NCBI GenBank assembly: GCA_003222675.1
Contig: QHWT01000090.1
Coordinates: 1-64,000, forward strand
DNA length: 64,000 nt
Reading direction: 5' to 3'
Source: Acidobacteriota bacterium
Lineage (GTDB): Bacteria > Acidobacteriota > Vicinamibacteria > Vicinamibacterales > 2-12-FULL-66-21
In this document: positions 38,350-50,551 of the stretch, piece by piece
Position numbering within the stretch: position 1 is the stretch's first letter
How the letters are laid out: the number at the start of each line of letters is the position of its first letter
Program-made: the position numbers and the translations under genes
Notes under the pieces: model-generated
Seen by the model: the letters and a program-made list of their open reading frames with translations, nothing else
What the model was told of the DNA's origin: nothing
Database searches by the model: none

Positions 38350-38466
38350 TCATCGGCCCTCTGCGAAATGCCGTACGACCCACTCCACTATCACGACCGC
38401 CGCGAGCACTGATCCCACCAGCACGATCAGCGCCCACGTCATCATCTTCTTATACTCGGGATCCAT
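38350..38466 (-). CDS. 38-residue single-pass membrane protein
   Basis: A short frame reading MDPEYKKMMTWALIVLVGS and continuing through AAVVIVEWVVRH to a stop at 38350. It is one clean hydrophobic helix (about residues 9-29) flanked by a Lys pair and by Arg/His. GGAG abuts the ATG, so the spacing is poor. It is convergent with the M16 gene. A real small membrane protein is plausible but unproven. Confidence 0.4.
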   Translation of the reverse strand: MDPEYKKMMTWALIVLVGSVLAAVVIVEWVVRHFAEGR

Positions 38467-38612
38467 CTCCAGTCCAATTATGTCTGATTGGATTTCATAC
38501 CCAATCGTGTGGCTTTCGGTTTTAGCCGTGGATTCGCCGCGAATCGACTCGCCCTAGAGAGCGGACGCTACGAGATTAGATGGAACAAGCAATGTGCTAA
38601 GGTGGGCGCCCA

Positions 38613-40172
38613 ATGGGCTTCTCGACGATCGATTACGTCGTGCTCCTCGTGTATCTCGCGGGCATCACGGCGTTCGGGATGCAGTTCAAGAAATCCCACA
38701 AGAGCGTCAAGGATTATTTCGTCGGTGCGCGGAACACGCACTGGATCATCATCTGTCTCTCGATCGTCGCCACGGAAACGAGCACGCTGACGCTGATTGG
38801 CGTGCCCGCGCTTGCGTATGGGCACTTCGCGCGGCCCGAGCAGGGAGGCACGCTGACGTATCTGCAGGTGCTGATCGGCTACGTGGTGGGACGATTCATC
38901 ATCGCGCGTCTCTTCCTGCCGTCGTATTTCCGCGGGGATTTGCTGACGGCGTATGCGCTGCTCGAGCGGCGGTTTGGAGCGGGGACGCGTCACGTCGCCG
39001 CATCGCTCTTTCTCGTGATGCGTGCGCTGGCCGAAGGGGTCCGCGTGTTTGCCGCATCGCTCGTGCTCTCGGCGGTGCTCGCGTCGAGCTTCCCCGGGAT
39101 CCCGCACCTGTGGCTCTGGTCGATCGGGCTCGTGGGCGTGCTGACGCTGATCTACACCTTCGAAGGGGGCATCGCAGCGGTCATCTGGACGGACCTGATT
39201 CAGTTCGTGATCTACATCGGCGGATCATTGCTGGCGGCGTACGAGCTCCTGCAGCTGACGCCGGGTGGCTGGCACGGCGTCGTGGAGGTCGCGTCGGCGG
39301 CAGGCAAGCTGCAGGTATTCTCGTTCTCGACCGACGTCACGGTGCCGTTCACGTTCTGGGCCGGCGTGATCGGCGGCACCTTCCTCACCAACGCGAGCCA
39401 CGGGACGGATCAACTCCTCGTGCAGCGGCTGCTCACATGCAAGGACCTCCGCGATAGTCAGAAGGCGATTATCACGAGCGGCTTTATCGTTCTGCTGCAG
39501 TTCGTGCTGTTCCTGGGCATCGGGATCATGCTGTTCGCCTACTACCGGTCCGTGCCGCAGCCCGCGATCACCACGAACGATGAAATCTTCCCGCGGTTCA
39601 TCGTCACGACGCTGCCGCACGGCGTGTCGGGGCTGGTCATCGCCGCGATTTTTGCAGCGGCCATGTCGAATCTCAGCGGATCGTTGAACTCGCTGGCCTC
39701 GACCACCGTTATTGACTTCTATCAGCCGCTCGCCGGCGGCAAGGTCCCCGACCGCCGTCTCCTTGCCCTGTCGCGCTGGAGCACGGCGGCGTGGGGCGTC
39801 GTGCTGATCCTGATCGCGGTCGTAGCGCGCGGATGGGGCTCGGTGTTCACGGCTGGCCTCACCGTGGCCTCGATTGTGTACGGCCCGATGCTCGGCGCGT
39901 TCGTCCTGGCCGTGCTCACGAGCCGCGCGAACGCGACGGGCGTGATCGCGGGCATGACGCTCTCTGCGGCCTCGATGATCGTGATCTGGGCGAGCACGAA
40001 GCTCGCGTGGACCTGGTACGTGCTCGTCGGGTTTACGATCTGCTGGACTGTGGGTTACCTCGTCAGCATCGCTGCCGGCGGGGTGCGCGAATCGGCCACG
40101 GCCGCGGGTCAGGTCTCCTACGCGAGCGGAATGGAGCGGCCGGCGAAGCGGCCGCGGAATGAAGCGAGCTAG
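38613..40172 (+). CDS. Sodium:solute symporter (SSS family)
   Basis: 519 residues with about 13 membrane helices and SSS family features (FFVGARNTHW-like start after helix one, GGIAAVIWTDLIQF, GLVIAAIFAAAMSNLSGSLNSLAS). It is expected to import a sugar, organic acid or amino acid with Na+. The substrate cannot be read from the sequence. Confidence 0.9.
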   Translation: MGFSTIDYVVLLVYLAGITAFGMQFKKSHKSVKDYFVGARNTHWIIICLSIVATETSTLTLIGVPALAYGHFARPEQGGTLTYLQVLIGYVVGRFIIARLFLPSYFRGDLLTAYALLERRFGAGTRHVAASLFLVMRALAEGVRVFAASLVLSAVLASSFPGIPHLWLWSIGLVGVLTLIYTFEGGIAAVIWTDLIQFVIYIGGSLLAAYELLQLTPGGWHGVVEVASAAGKLQVFSFSTDVTVPFTFWAGVIGGTFLTNASHGTDQLLVQRLLTCKDLRDSQKAIITSGFIVLLQFVLFLGIGIMLFAYYRSVPQPAITTNDEIFPRFIVTTLPHGVSGLVIAAIFAAAMSNLSGSLNSLASTTVIDFYQPLAGGKVPDRRLLALSRWSTAAWGVVLILIAVVARGWGSVFTAGLTVASIVYGPMLGAFVLAVLTSRANATGVIAGMTLSAASMIVIWASTKLAWTWYVLVGFTICWTVGYLVSIAAGGVRESATAAGQVSYASGMERPAKRPRNEAS

Positions 40173-40204
40173 CCGGCGTGCAGGGGCCCCCGGCGCGGAA
40201 AACA

Positions 40205-42676
40205 ATGACCACACTGACATCGGATCTCCGCTACGCCGTCCGCATCCTCTTCAAGAACCCGCGATTCAGCCTCGTCGCGATTGCGGCGCTCGCGCTTGGC
40301 ATCGGGGCCAACGCGGCGATCTTCTCGGTCGTGAACGCCCTGCTCCTGCAGCCGCTGCCGTACGCCGACGCGGACCGTCTCGTGCGCGTCTGCCGCGACT
40401 TCGCCGGCGAGCCGGCGTGTGCGGTGTCGATTCCGAAGTTCCTCACGTGGGCGCGGGCGCAGTCGCTCGATGGCATCACGGCGTACGATTTCGCCGGGCC
40501 CGGGCTGAACCTGGGCGGCGGCGATCGGCCGGAGCAGGTGAAAGGCATTCATGTCTCGGTCGGCTACTTCCAGGTTTTTGGCGTGGCGCCGCTCGTCGGC
40601 CGCACGTTCGCGGCTGACGAGGATCGCCCTGGCGGCGCGAAGGTCGCTGTGATCTCCTACAAGCTGTGGGCCACGCATTTCGGACGCGAGGGTGCGATTG
40701 CCGGCAGGTCGATCTCCCTCAACGGCGATCCTTACACCGTCATCGGCGTCTTGCCGCAACGATTCCGTTCCGAGCCTGACGCTGACGTATTCATTCCCCT
40801 GCAAGCCGACCCGAACAGCACGAACCAGGGGCATTTCCTCTCCGTTGCCGGTCATCTCAAACCTGGCGCGACGCTGCCCTCGGCGCGCGCCGAGATGAAG
40901 TTGCTCGGCGACGCGTTCCGTCGCGCCAACCCGAAGTGGATGTCGGACAACGAACGCGTAGGCGTCTATGCAATGCGCGATATTGCCGTCCGCGACGTCC
41001 GTCCGGCGCTGCTCATCCTGATCGGGGCCGTCGGCCTCGTGCTGCTGATGGCGTGCGCGAACGTCGCCAACCTGTTGCTCGCGCGCGCGGCCGGGCGCCA
41101 GCGCGAAGTGGCGATTCGCGCTGCCGTCGGCGCGGGCCGCAGTCAGATCGTGCGGCAGCTCCTGATCGAATCGCTCTTGCTGTCGACGGTGGGCGCCATC
41201 GCCGGCGTCATCGCCGGCGTCTGGGGTGCGAGGGCGCTCGTCGCGATCAGTCCAGGCGACCTCCCGCGCGTGAACGATTTTGCGGCATCACCGGTGTGGT
41301 CGTCGCTTCTCGACTGGCGCCTCGTCGCATTCGCCCTTGGCGCATCGCTCGTCACCGGTCTGTTGTTCGGGATTGCGCCAGCGCTGCACCTCGCGCACGC
41401 CGACCTCGGTGCGACGCTCAAGGACGCCGGCGGCCGCGGCGCGACGAGCCGTCACGCGGCGCGGACACGCGGGTTGCTGGTCGTGCTCGAAGTGGCGCTT
41501 GCACTCGTCCTGCTCGTTGGCGCGACGCTTCTCATCCGCACGTTCATCGGACTGCGCGACGTGCGCCCTGGATTCGAGTCGCGCAACGTGCTGACATTTC
41601 AGATCTCGCTCGCCGGAAGCCGGTACGAGACGACGCACGGCGTCGATCAGTTGGTCACGACGATGGCGCAGAGGATAGACGCGCTGCCAGGTGTCGCAGC
41701 GACTGCGACCGCCATCTCGCTGCCCACCGAGGGGGGCGTTGATCTTCCGTTCAAGATTGAAGGGCGCAAACTCGAAGGGGACTCTCAATATCATGGCGAC
41801 GAGAACTGGCGTTCGGTCTCGCCTGAATATTTTGCCGCGCTGTCCATCCCGGTGATGCGCGGCCGCGTGTTCGATCGTCGCGACGTTGCCGGCACGACGC
41901 CGGTTGTCGTGATCAACGCCGCAATGGCGAAGAAGTTCTGGCCGAACGGCGACGCGATCCATCAGCAGATCACGATCGGCAAGGGACTCGGACCCGAGTT
42001 CGAGGACCCCGCACGCGAGATCATCGGCATCGTCGGCGACGTGAAGGAGAACGGCCTCGATCAGGATGCGCCGCCCGTGATCTACCTGCCGGGCGCGCAG
42101 GTCTCGGATGCGTTGACGCGCCTGGGCAACAGCGTCATTCCGGCGTCGTGGATCGTGAAAACGGCGGGCAGCCCCGCCGGGCTGACGGGACAGATCCAGA
42201 AGGAGTTCCTCGCGGTCGACGCGCAACTGCCGCTGTCGCGCATTCGGACCATGGAGCAGGTCGTGTCGAATTCGATCGCGCGGCAGAACTTCAACATGCT
42301 GCTGCTGACGATCTTCGGCGCAATCGCGCTGCTGCTCGCGGCGATCGGGATCTACGGCCTCATGTCGTATTCGGTGGAACAGGCCACGCACGACATCGGC
42401 GTCCGGATGGCGCTCGGTGCCGCGCGGCGCGATATCCTCGGCCTCGTCGTGGCGCGCGGAATGACGCTGGCGGGAATCGGCCTGCTCGTCGGGGTGGCCG
42501 CAGCGTTCGCCGCGGCGCGCCTGCTGTCGAGGATGCTGTTCGGCGTCAAGCCGACCGATCCCACGACGTATGTCGCGGTTGCGCTGTCACTCGGACTCGT
42601 GGCGTTGCTCGCGTGCTACGTGCCGGCGCGCCGGGCGATGCGAGTCGATCCCCTGATCGCGCTGCGATCGGAATGA
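40205..42676 (+). CDS. MacB/FtsX-like ABC transporter permease (acidobacterial duplicated type)
   Basis: 823 residues with the short conserved head (LTSDLRYAVRILFKNPRFS), a first TM, a MacB-type periplasmic domain, an FtsX triplet of helices (GLVLLMACANVANLLLARAAGRQREVAIRAAVGA), a second periplasmic domain and a second FtsX triplet (LLAAIGIYGLMSYSVEQATHDIGVRMALGA) ending in VDPLIALRSE. No ATPase gene is adjacent. Family members are thought to move peptides or lipids. The decayed gene at 11081-12173 is of the same family. Confidence 0.9.
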   Translation: MTTLTSDLRYAVRILFKNPRFSLVAIAALALGIGANAAIFSVVNALLLQPLPYADADRLVRVCRDFAGEPACAVSIPKFLTWARAQSLDGITAYDFAGPGLNLGGGDRPEQVKGIHVSVGYFQVFGVAPLVGRTFAADEDRPGGAKVAVISYKLWATHFGREGAIAGRSISLNGDPYTVIGVLPQRFRSEPDADVFIPLQADPNSTNQGHFLSVAGHLKPGATLPSARAEMKLLGDAFRRANPKWMSDNERVGVYAMRDIAVRDVRPALLILIGAVGLVLLMACANVANLLLARAAGRQREVAIRAAVGAGRSQIVRQLLIESLLLSTVGAIAGVIAGVWGARALVAISPGDLPRVNDFAASPVWSSLLDWRLVAFALGASLVTGLLFGIAPALHLAHADLGATLKDAGGRGATSRHAARTRGLLVVLEVALALVLLVGATLLIRTFIGLRDVRPGFESRNVLTFQISLAGSRYETTHGVDQLVTTMAQRIDALPGVAATATAISLPTEGGVDLPFKIEGRKLEGDSQYHGDENWRSVSPEYFAALSIPVMRGRVFDRRDVAGTTPVVVINAAMAKKFWPNGDAIHQQITIGKGLGPEFEDPAREIIGIVGDVKENGLDQDAPPVIYLPGAQVSDALTRLGNSVIPASWIVKTAGSPAGLTGQIQKEFLAVDAQLPLSRIRTMEQVVSNSIARQNFNMLLLTIFGAIALLLAAIGIYGLMSYSVEQATHDIGVRMALGAARRDILGLVVARGMTLAGIGLLVGVAAAFAAARLLSRMLFGVKPTDPTTYVAVALSLGLVALLACYVPARRAMRVDPLIALRSE

Positions 42677-42681
42677 GCGAT

Positions 42682-45444
42682 CTATCGCTGTACGATCGTC
42701 GTGTCGCTGGTCAACGCGCCGGGAGCGGTGGTGAGATATCGCGCCGGGCTGATGACGATTTGATCGATGAAGATGCCGTCTTCGCGCTGTTGAATGCGAA
42801 GCGTCTGTGGCCCTGTTTGGGAGAAGATGAACGGGGACGCAAGTCCCACCCATCCCGCGTCGTTCCATCCCCAGCTCCCAATCGGTCTGCCGCTGGAATC
42901 CTGCAGCACGACGGCTGCGCCGGTTTGCGTCGCTATGCGCGCGACCGGCTGCCCTGACGCATCGACGGCACCGCTGAACTGCAGATATACGGAATCATTC
43001 GACGTCGCATTGCGGTCCGCGCGCATCCGCAGCCACACCTGGTATGGCACGCCGGCCTGCGCATTGAACGGCACGTCCACGAACGATGCGGGAGAGGCGA
43101 GCGCTGTCAGGAGTTTCGCCGCCCCGCGATCCGGATTCGCGAGTGCAATGCCGACGGCCGCGGTTGCGTCAGCCACCAGCCCCCACGCGCCGTGGATGTC
43201 TGCCGACCGGATGTCCGCCGCGTACACCACGATCTCCTGGGGAGTGGCCGTGCCGGCGGGTGGCGTCACGATTGTGAAGTCGTTCTTCAGCGAACCCGGC
43301 GCGCGCGACAGGAAGTTGCGCGCGGAGAGGACGACCTGATCGAGTGAGACGCCATCTTCGCGCGTCTGGACGCGGATTGTGTGAAGGCCCGAGTGCGAGA
43401 AGGCTACGAGCGGCCCCAGCACGTCCACGCCCCAGCCGTTGTCCTGCCATCCCCATCCCGACAGTCCGCAGCCATCGCAGTCTTCGAGATTCACCGTCGT
43501 CGACGAGGTGGTGCCGATGCGCCAGGCGGATGCGCCGCTGTTATCGACGCTATCGCTGAACTGCACGAACACAGAATCATTGCTCGACGCGTTCGAGCCG
43601 GCTTTGCCGCGCAGCCAGAGCCGGTAAGCCTTTCCTGCGTCCGCGACGAACGTCAGCTCGAAATAGTTGGCCGGATTCGCAAGTGCCGCGGCCAGCTTTG
43701 CTGCGCCCGCATTGGGGTGGACGAGACGGGCGCCGCGCGCGGCGGTCGTGTCTGCCACGCGACGCCATGCGCCGGCGATGCTCGTCGCGTCGGCCGTGAA
43801 CAAGACGACCTCGTCGTTGCCCGCCGGCGTTCGCTCGTTGGCGCCGATGTCGTAGCGGGCGCCATTCGGAAGTCGCGCGCCATAGAAATCGGAGGTACCC
43901 AGGGAGATGTCGAGCGGCGCCGACAGGTCGATGCCCGCGTCGATCATCGGCGATCCGTCGCGCAGCCGGTATGCGTCGACCGTCTCCAGCCGATCTGCAT
44001 CGTCCAGCCTGACGCCGGCTCCGGTGGCGTTCAGCTGCGGATTCAGGGCGAATCCAGTCGCGACGCCCGCCACTATCTCCTCGCCCGATGCCCGCCACGC
44101 GGTCACGCTGCTGTATGTTGACGCGCCCCACACAAGCCGCAGGGCACTGCCGCTCGCGTAATAGTTGTTACCCTCGAAGCGCAGCTCCGTAGACGCCGCC
44201 TGGGTTGCGCTTACGTTGATCAACGAGAGTCCGCCAGACGTAATCAGGATGTTGTTACGGATGCGGAGTCCGGCGACCTGCCGGTCAGAGATTCCCGCAT
44301 TCCAGACCCGGACCGCTGATGGAGTTCCGCTCGCCGGCGGCGATACGAACACAGTGTTGTTGTAAACGTCCGCGTCGATCGTTCTTCCCCAAACTTCGAT
44401 GGCCGCGTAGGAGTTCTTCCTGCCGTCGTTCTGGGAGATGTTGTACCGGACGATGTTTCCGCGATGCGTGTCGTTCAGCGGCGCATGCGCGAGGAGGTAA
44501 CCTGCGCCATCGTTGTCGTGCGAGTAATTGTACTGAAGCACGGAGTTGGAGACGTTCTGATCGAGATCGAAGCCTCCGCCGTCCGCCGAGCTTGCCGTGT
44601 GATTGCCGTATGACTCGTTGTGCTGAATGACCACCGCGTTCGAATCGAACGTCCAGATGCCGACCGGACCGCCGACGGTCGTGCAGAGACGGCCATTGCC
44701 GTGCGCGACCGAGCGTTCGACGGTGCCGCCGTTGACGCCCGAGAGGATGATGCCGCTGCCCATATTCGATATCGCGGTGGCGATGCCAGGATTGTCGTAG
44801 GCGCGCGAATGGCCCACGTACACCTGTTCGTGGCTTCCGGGCAATTGCGCGTAAAAGAAAATGCCCGTGCGCGCGTTGCCGTGCGCCGACGTGTTGGTGA
44901 TGCGGACGTCGCGGAACCCGGCGCGATGATTCCAGGCGCCGATCTCGATTCCGTCCCCCCCGAAGCCGCTGACATCTACCGAATCGATCCGCACGTAAGA
45001 CAACTTTGCATCGGCGGCCAGGTCGCTATAGAAAACGATGCCGCTCGCATCCCCACCGGCCCCGACCAGCACCAGGTTCGAAATCGCATAACCCGCAGTG
45101 TCGTACACGGAGATGCCAGCTTCTGCGCCCGCCGCGATCGTGGCGCGCCCTGTTCCATACGAGGTGATCGTAACTGGCGCCTTTGCGGTTCCGGCATCCC
45201 CCGCATCGAAGGTCAGTCCGCCGGTGAACACATCGCCGCCGCGGAGCAGCACGCGATCTCCGGGCAGCAGACGCACCGAACTCATACGTGCGAGCGACTG
45301 CCACGGTGAAGCCGATGAAGTACCCGTATTCGCATCGCCGCCCGCACGACTGACGTAGTAATCCGTCGCATATGCGGGGGTCGCGGCTGCGCTCACGCAG
45401 AGGACGAGCACGAGCACGTAGACGAAGCGTTCGAAGCACTGCAA
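42682..45444 (-). CDS. Secreted right-handed beta-helix protein with two C-terminal sandwich domains
   Basis: 920 residues with a signal peptide (about 1-27), a parallel beta-helix (about 28-530; DYYVSRAGGDANTGTSSASPWQSL head typical of DUF1565/pectate-lyase-like proteins) and two tandem related domains at about 540-725 and 735-915. Each tandem domain carries AGxxYxLWLRxxADxNATSNDSVxxQFS and ends GLHTIRVQTREDGVSLDQVVLS; these look like carbohydrate-binding modules. Start is TTG 45444 with GAGGTGCCC upstream. It is extracellular and polysaccharide-directed; the substrate is unknown. Confidence 0.85.
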   Translation of the reverse strand: MQCFERFVYVLVLVLCVSAAATPAYATDYYVSRAGGDANTGTSSASPWQSLARMSSVRLLPGDRVLLRGGDVFTGGLTFDAGDAGTAKAPVTITSYGTGRATIAAGAEAGISVYDTAGYAISNLVLVGAGGDASGIVFYSDLAADAKLSYVRIDSVDVSGFGGDGIEIGAWNHRAGFRDVRITNTSAHGNARTGIFFYAQLPGSHEQVYVGHSRAYDNPGIATAISNMGSGIILSGVNGGTVERSVAHGNGRLCTTVGGPVGIWTFDSNAVVIQHNESYGNHTASSADGGGFDLDQNVSNSVLQYNYSHDNDGAGYLLAHAPLNDTHRGNIVRYNISQNDGRKNSYAAIEVWGRTIDADVYNNTVFVSPPASGTPSAVRVWNAGISDRQVAGLRIRNNILITSGGLSLINVSATQAASTELRFEGNNYYASGSALRLVWGASTYSSVTAWRASGEEIVAGVATGFALNPQLNATGAGVRLDDADRLETVDAYRLRDGSPMIDAGIDLSAPLDISLGTSDFYGARLPNGARYDIGANERTPAGNDEVVLFTADATSIAGAWRRVADTTAARGARLVHPNAGAAKLAAALANPANYFELTFVADAGKAYRLWLRGKAGSNASSNDSVFVQFSDSVDNSGASAWRIGTTSSTTVNLEDCDGCGLSGWGWQDNGWGVDVLGPLVAFSHSGLHTIRVQTREDGVSLDQVVLSARNFLSRAPGSLKNDFTIVTPPAGTATPQEIVVYAADIRSADIHGAWGLVADATAAVGIALANPDRGAAKLLTALASPASFVDVPFNAQAGVPYQVWLRMRADRNATSNDSVYLQFSGAVDASGQPVARIATQTGAAVVLQDSSGRPIGSWGWNDAGWVGLASPFIFSQTGPQTLRIQQREDGIFIDQIVISPARYLTTAPGALTSDTTIVQR

Positions 45445-45598
45445 GAGGGCACCTCAGTCCGCAGGTGAAGCAAGGCCATCTCGCAGGAATGACTCGGGCT
45501 CAGCGCTGAATCGAGAAGTCGATAAATTGTGGTTGGGCCAACGATGGTAGCAGAGGAAGAGTTCGCAATCGAGCTGAGCAGAAGTAGGGGAGTTGCGA

Positions 45599-45745
45599 TT
45601 ACGTCGGAACGTGACGCTCCAGCCGCGCGGCGAGGGTCTCGAGGAACTTCTGACCTGATTGCCGAGGTGGTCGTCGGTCAGCGCGCCGCTTTCGTCGAAG
45701 AGCTTACCTGTCTCCGAATGGATGTTCTCGCAGGATGGCGTCGTC
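45599..45745 (-). pseudogene. C-terminal remnant of an NAD(P)H-dependent FMN reductase
   Basis: GKLFDESGALTDDHLGNQ in one frame continues after a one-step shift as KFLETLAARLERHVPT and a stop at 45599. This matches the C-terminal helix of chromate-reductase/ArsH-like flavin reductases. Only about 40 residues remain. The rest of 45445-45750 is empty. Confidence 0.55.
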
Positions 45746-45751
45746 TAGGCG

Positions 45752-46409
45752 TTGTTCAATCACCAAGGAGGGCCGCGCGGTGGCGACGGCCGCGAGCCCG
45801 ATCGGAATCGGTGGGATTTCGATTTCGGCCGCATGGACTCCGTATCCGGCAGGTTATGGTTCAAGCCCAACGCGACATGGGATCTTCAAGTCTCGACGGG
45901 GCATCTCAAGGATCCGGAGGCGCTCGAACCGGGCAATATCCAGCGCATCACGGTATCGGCGGGATGGATGATCAACCCGGCGACGACTTCAATGCGTTTA
46001 CTATCGGCTACGGTGTCAACAACACGGATCGCGGCGCGGGCCATGCCGCGTTTGCCGAGGGCACGCGTCATTTCGGCGTAACGTCGATGTTCGCGCGAGC
46101 CGAGCTCGTGCAGGTGGAAACGGAACTCTTGCTCCACGGGCAGCCGGACTCCGCCGCCACCGTGACGCGCAACACGGTGGGCGCTTTTACCGTTGGCGGC
46201 GTCCGCGATCTGTGGGCGCCGCGCGGATTCGAGGCGGGCATCGGTCGGGACGTGACGTTCTACGCCGTACCCGATAATTTGAAAGCGACATACGGATGGC
46301 GCCCGATGTCGTTCCAGGTATTTGTCCGCGTGCGGCCGCCGTCCGGGCCCATGGGACGCATATGGAACATGCGCATGTCGGCGCCGATGCGCCACGCCAT
46401 GCCGCATGA

Positions 46410-46413
<4 letters not shown>
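45752..46413 (+). pseudogene. C-terminal part of a metal-locus outer-membrane protein, frameshifted
   Basis: NRWDFDFGRMDSVSGRLWFKPNATW ... GNIQRITVSAGWM in one frame continues from about 45980 in another as NAFTIGYGVNNTDRG ... GFEAGIGRDVTFYAVPD ... FQVFVRVRPPSGPMGRIWNMRM, ending in a His/Met-rich tail. The alternating pattern is that of a beta-barrel, and the tail is suggestive of copper binding. The N-terminus is missing. Its stop overlaps the start of the copper ATPase. Confidence 0.65.
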
Positions 46414-48734
<2,321 letters not shown>

Positions 48735-48842
48735 AAGGCGCGAACTTCCACCGCCGCACGCCGCGAGTGTGCATGCGAGCGCTCCGAGCAGGCATTCACA
48801 GGCGATCATGGGACGGTCATTTAGGACCGATCCTTCTCGACC

Positions 48843-50003
48843 CTAATACACGATCGCGAACGTTCCGTCCGGTTTCGCGAACGCTGCCACGAGACTCCAC
48901 GCCGGCACGCCCTCTGCCCGGCCTGTTTCGCCGATCGGTGCGTTCGTCCTATCGAACAGCTGCCATGCGAGCGTGCCCCCGCGGCTCCAGCCCATGCCCT
49001 CGGTCCAGGCGAGCAGCGTTTCCCCACGGGCATTGCGGGCGATCGACGGATGTTTGCGGCCGCTGATGGAACCGGGCGCGGCGATGGGCCGATCATCGTG
49101 CGCGCCATCGACACGCGCCCAGTAGACCTGTCCCGTGCTCTCCCACGCGCCGACGATCCCGCCATCGCCTTCGGCAAATGCGAACGTGCTCATCGGGCAG
49201 GCAGAGATTTGCCAATCCTGCAGCGACCGCGAGGTGTACGTCGCACCGCGATCGCTGGACGTGAGGAGCACTGCTTCGCGATGGGACGTCTCGCGCGCCG
49301 AGCGGAACAGAACGTACAGCGTCGCGCGTGTGTCGACGAATGTGCCGGTGCCGCAGCAGCCGCAGGCGCCGGCCTCCGGGGGCGACGCGGCCGCCTCGTG
49401 CGCAAACGTGGTCCCGTCGTCGTTCGAGTGCGCCACCCATGCGCGGCGGTTGCTTTCGCCCCTCGATCCCGGCGATTCCGAGTGCCACGCGATGTAGACA
49501 TGCCCGCCGCGATCGGCGCCGATGGATCCGCCATCGATCGGGCCGGGATTCTGGTGAACGTTCCGCTCGGGCTCGAACGTCCCGTCCGCGCGCGACCGTG
49601 CATAGAGCATCGGCGCCGCATCGCCGGTGCGCGGCGCCATATCGGATCCCATCCATGCCACGTGCACCCGTCCATCGCGTCCAAGCGCAAGCGAGGGCCC
49701 GCGCACGTTGCCGGTGGCAATCGCGGAGCCAGCCTGCGTGTTGACGCGCACGGCGGGCGCAAAGCGTCCGTTGGAGAGCCGCGTGTAGAACACGTCGCCA
49801 TGCGATGGTTCGCCATTGAAATAGACGACGTGCACCCCCGTGCTATCGATAACCGCACGCGGCTGCAGCCCGCTATCAGGAACGCGCAGGAGTGCGACCT
49901 CATGCTCTGACGCGGCGATGGCCTGGTGCGATCTCGTCAGCGACGAGGGAAGGAGCGCCAGCACACAGGCGGCTGCAGACATTGATATGCGACGTGTACC
50001 CAT
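48843..50003 (-). CDS. Secreted BNR-repeat (sialidase-fold) protein
   Basis: 386 residues with a signal peptide (about 1-30) and several Asp-box-like repeats (SNDDGTTFAHE, SSDRGATYTSR, GRDGRVHVAWMG), giving a six-bladed propeller. An ACGCCGTG cysteine cluster near residue 225 is unusual for sialidases and could bind copper. Proteins of this form recur beside copper ATPases in soil bacteria (from memory), so a metal-related role is more likely than glycosidase activity. Confidence 0.7.
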   Translation of the reverse strand: MGTRRISMSAAACVLALLPSSLTRSHQAIAASEHEVALLRVPDSGLQPRAVIDSTGVHVVYFNGEPSHGDVFYTRLSNGRFAPAVRVNTQAGSAIATGNVRGPSLALGRDGRVHVAWMGSDMAPRTGDAAPMLYARSRADGTFEPERNVHQNPGPIDGGSIGADRGGHVYIAWHSESPGSRGESNRRAWVAHSNDDGTTFAHEAAASPPEAGACGCCGTGTFVDTRATLYVLFRSARETSHREAVLLTSSDRGATYTSRSLQDWQISACPMSTFAFAEGDGGIVGAWESTGQVYWARVDGAHDDRPIAAPGSISGRKHPSIARNARGETLLAWTEGMGWSRGGTLAWQLFDRTNAPIGETGRAEGVPAWSLVAAFAKPDGTFAIVY

Positions 50004-50018
50004 CGGCTGATCATATCG

Positions 50019-50494
50019 TCACTTCGGCGTCGCCATGACGTCACTGGTGTGATGCTCGCGGATCTGGTACCGGAGAAACTCGCTTCGGCGTTCGAGCTCC
50101 GAATCCGCACGTGACCACCGCCGTCGGTATCGTCGTATTCATATTCGATTGCCGACCGCAGTTCCGCCATGCGCTCAGCGCCTGGCGGGTTCTCGGCGTG
50201 CGTCATCAGCGGTTTCGAGAAATCGCCGTGCGCGAACTGCGAAGCAATTTGTTTCAGATGCGTGCGAACTGCGGCGCGGCTGGTCGCGTCAGCCACGTCC
50301 TTGACATCAACCTCGATCGACCCGCCGTCCTTTGCGAGCCGGAAGTGATGCGCGATCGCGTCCTGGTCGAAGCCCATTGCCGCGGCGCCGCGTTTCTTCA
50401 TGGCGTCTTCCTTCGCCATCTGCTTCAAGTGTTCGTCGTGGGTCATGCCCGGCGGCATCTGCAACATCACCAAGGTCAGGATGATTTTCAGCAT
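50019..50494 (-). pseudogene. Small metal-locus protein with a C-terminal frameshift
   Basis: The start frame reads a short hydrophobic head, then MTHDEHLKQMAKEDAMKKRG ... MGFDQDAIAHHF ... GGSIEVDVKD ... HGDFSKPLMTHAE ... VRIRSSNAEA. Near 50092 the family-like ending EFLRYQIREHHTSDVMATPK continues in the next frame to a stop at 50019. Without the shift the frame runs on into the next gene. It could be a one-base sequencing error. His/Met-rich; found next to copper export genes. Confidence 0.65.
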
Positions 50495-50500
50495 GCACGG

Positions 50501-50532
50501 ATCCTAAGCCCTCGAATGGATTCCAGAGTCAA
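50501..50532 (-). promoter_or_regulatory. MerR-type promoter/operator with 20-bp spacer
   Basis: Reading the minus strand: TTGACT (50532-50527), a 20-bp spacer holding the palindrome TGGAATCCA flanked by CTC/GAG, and TAGGAT (50506-50501). The overlong spacer is the hallmark of promoters that MerR regulators untwist. It lies between merR and the small metal-locus gene. The -10 is only six bases from the ATG at 50494, so the transcript could be leaderless. Confidence 0.65.
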
Positions 50533-50551
50533 GAGGAGTCTATTATCAGCC

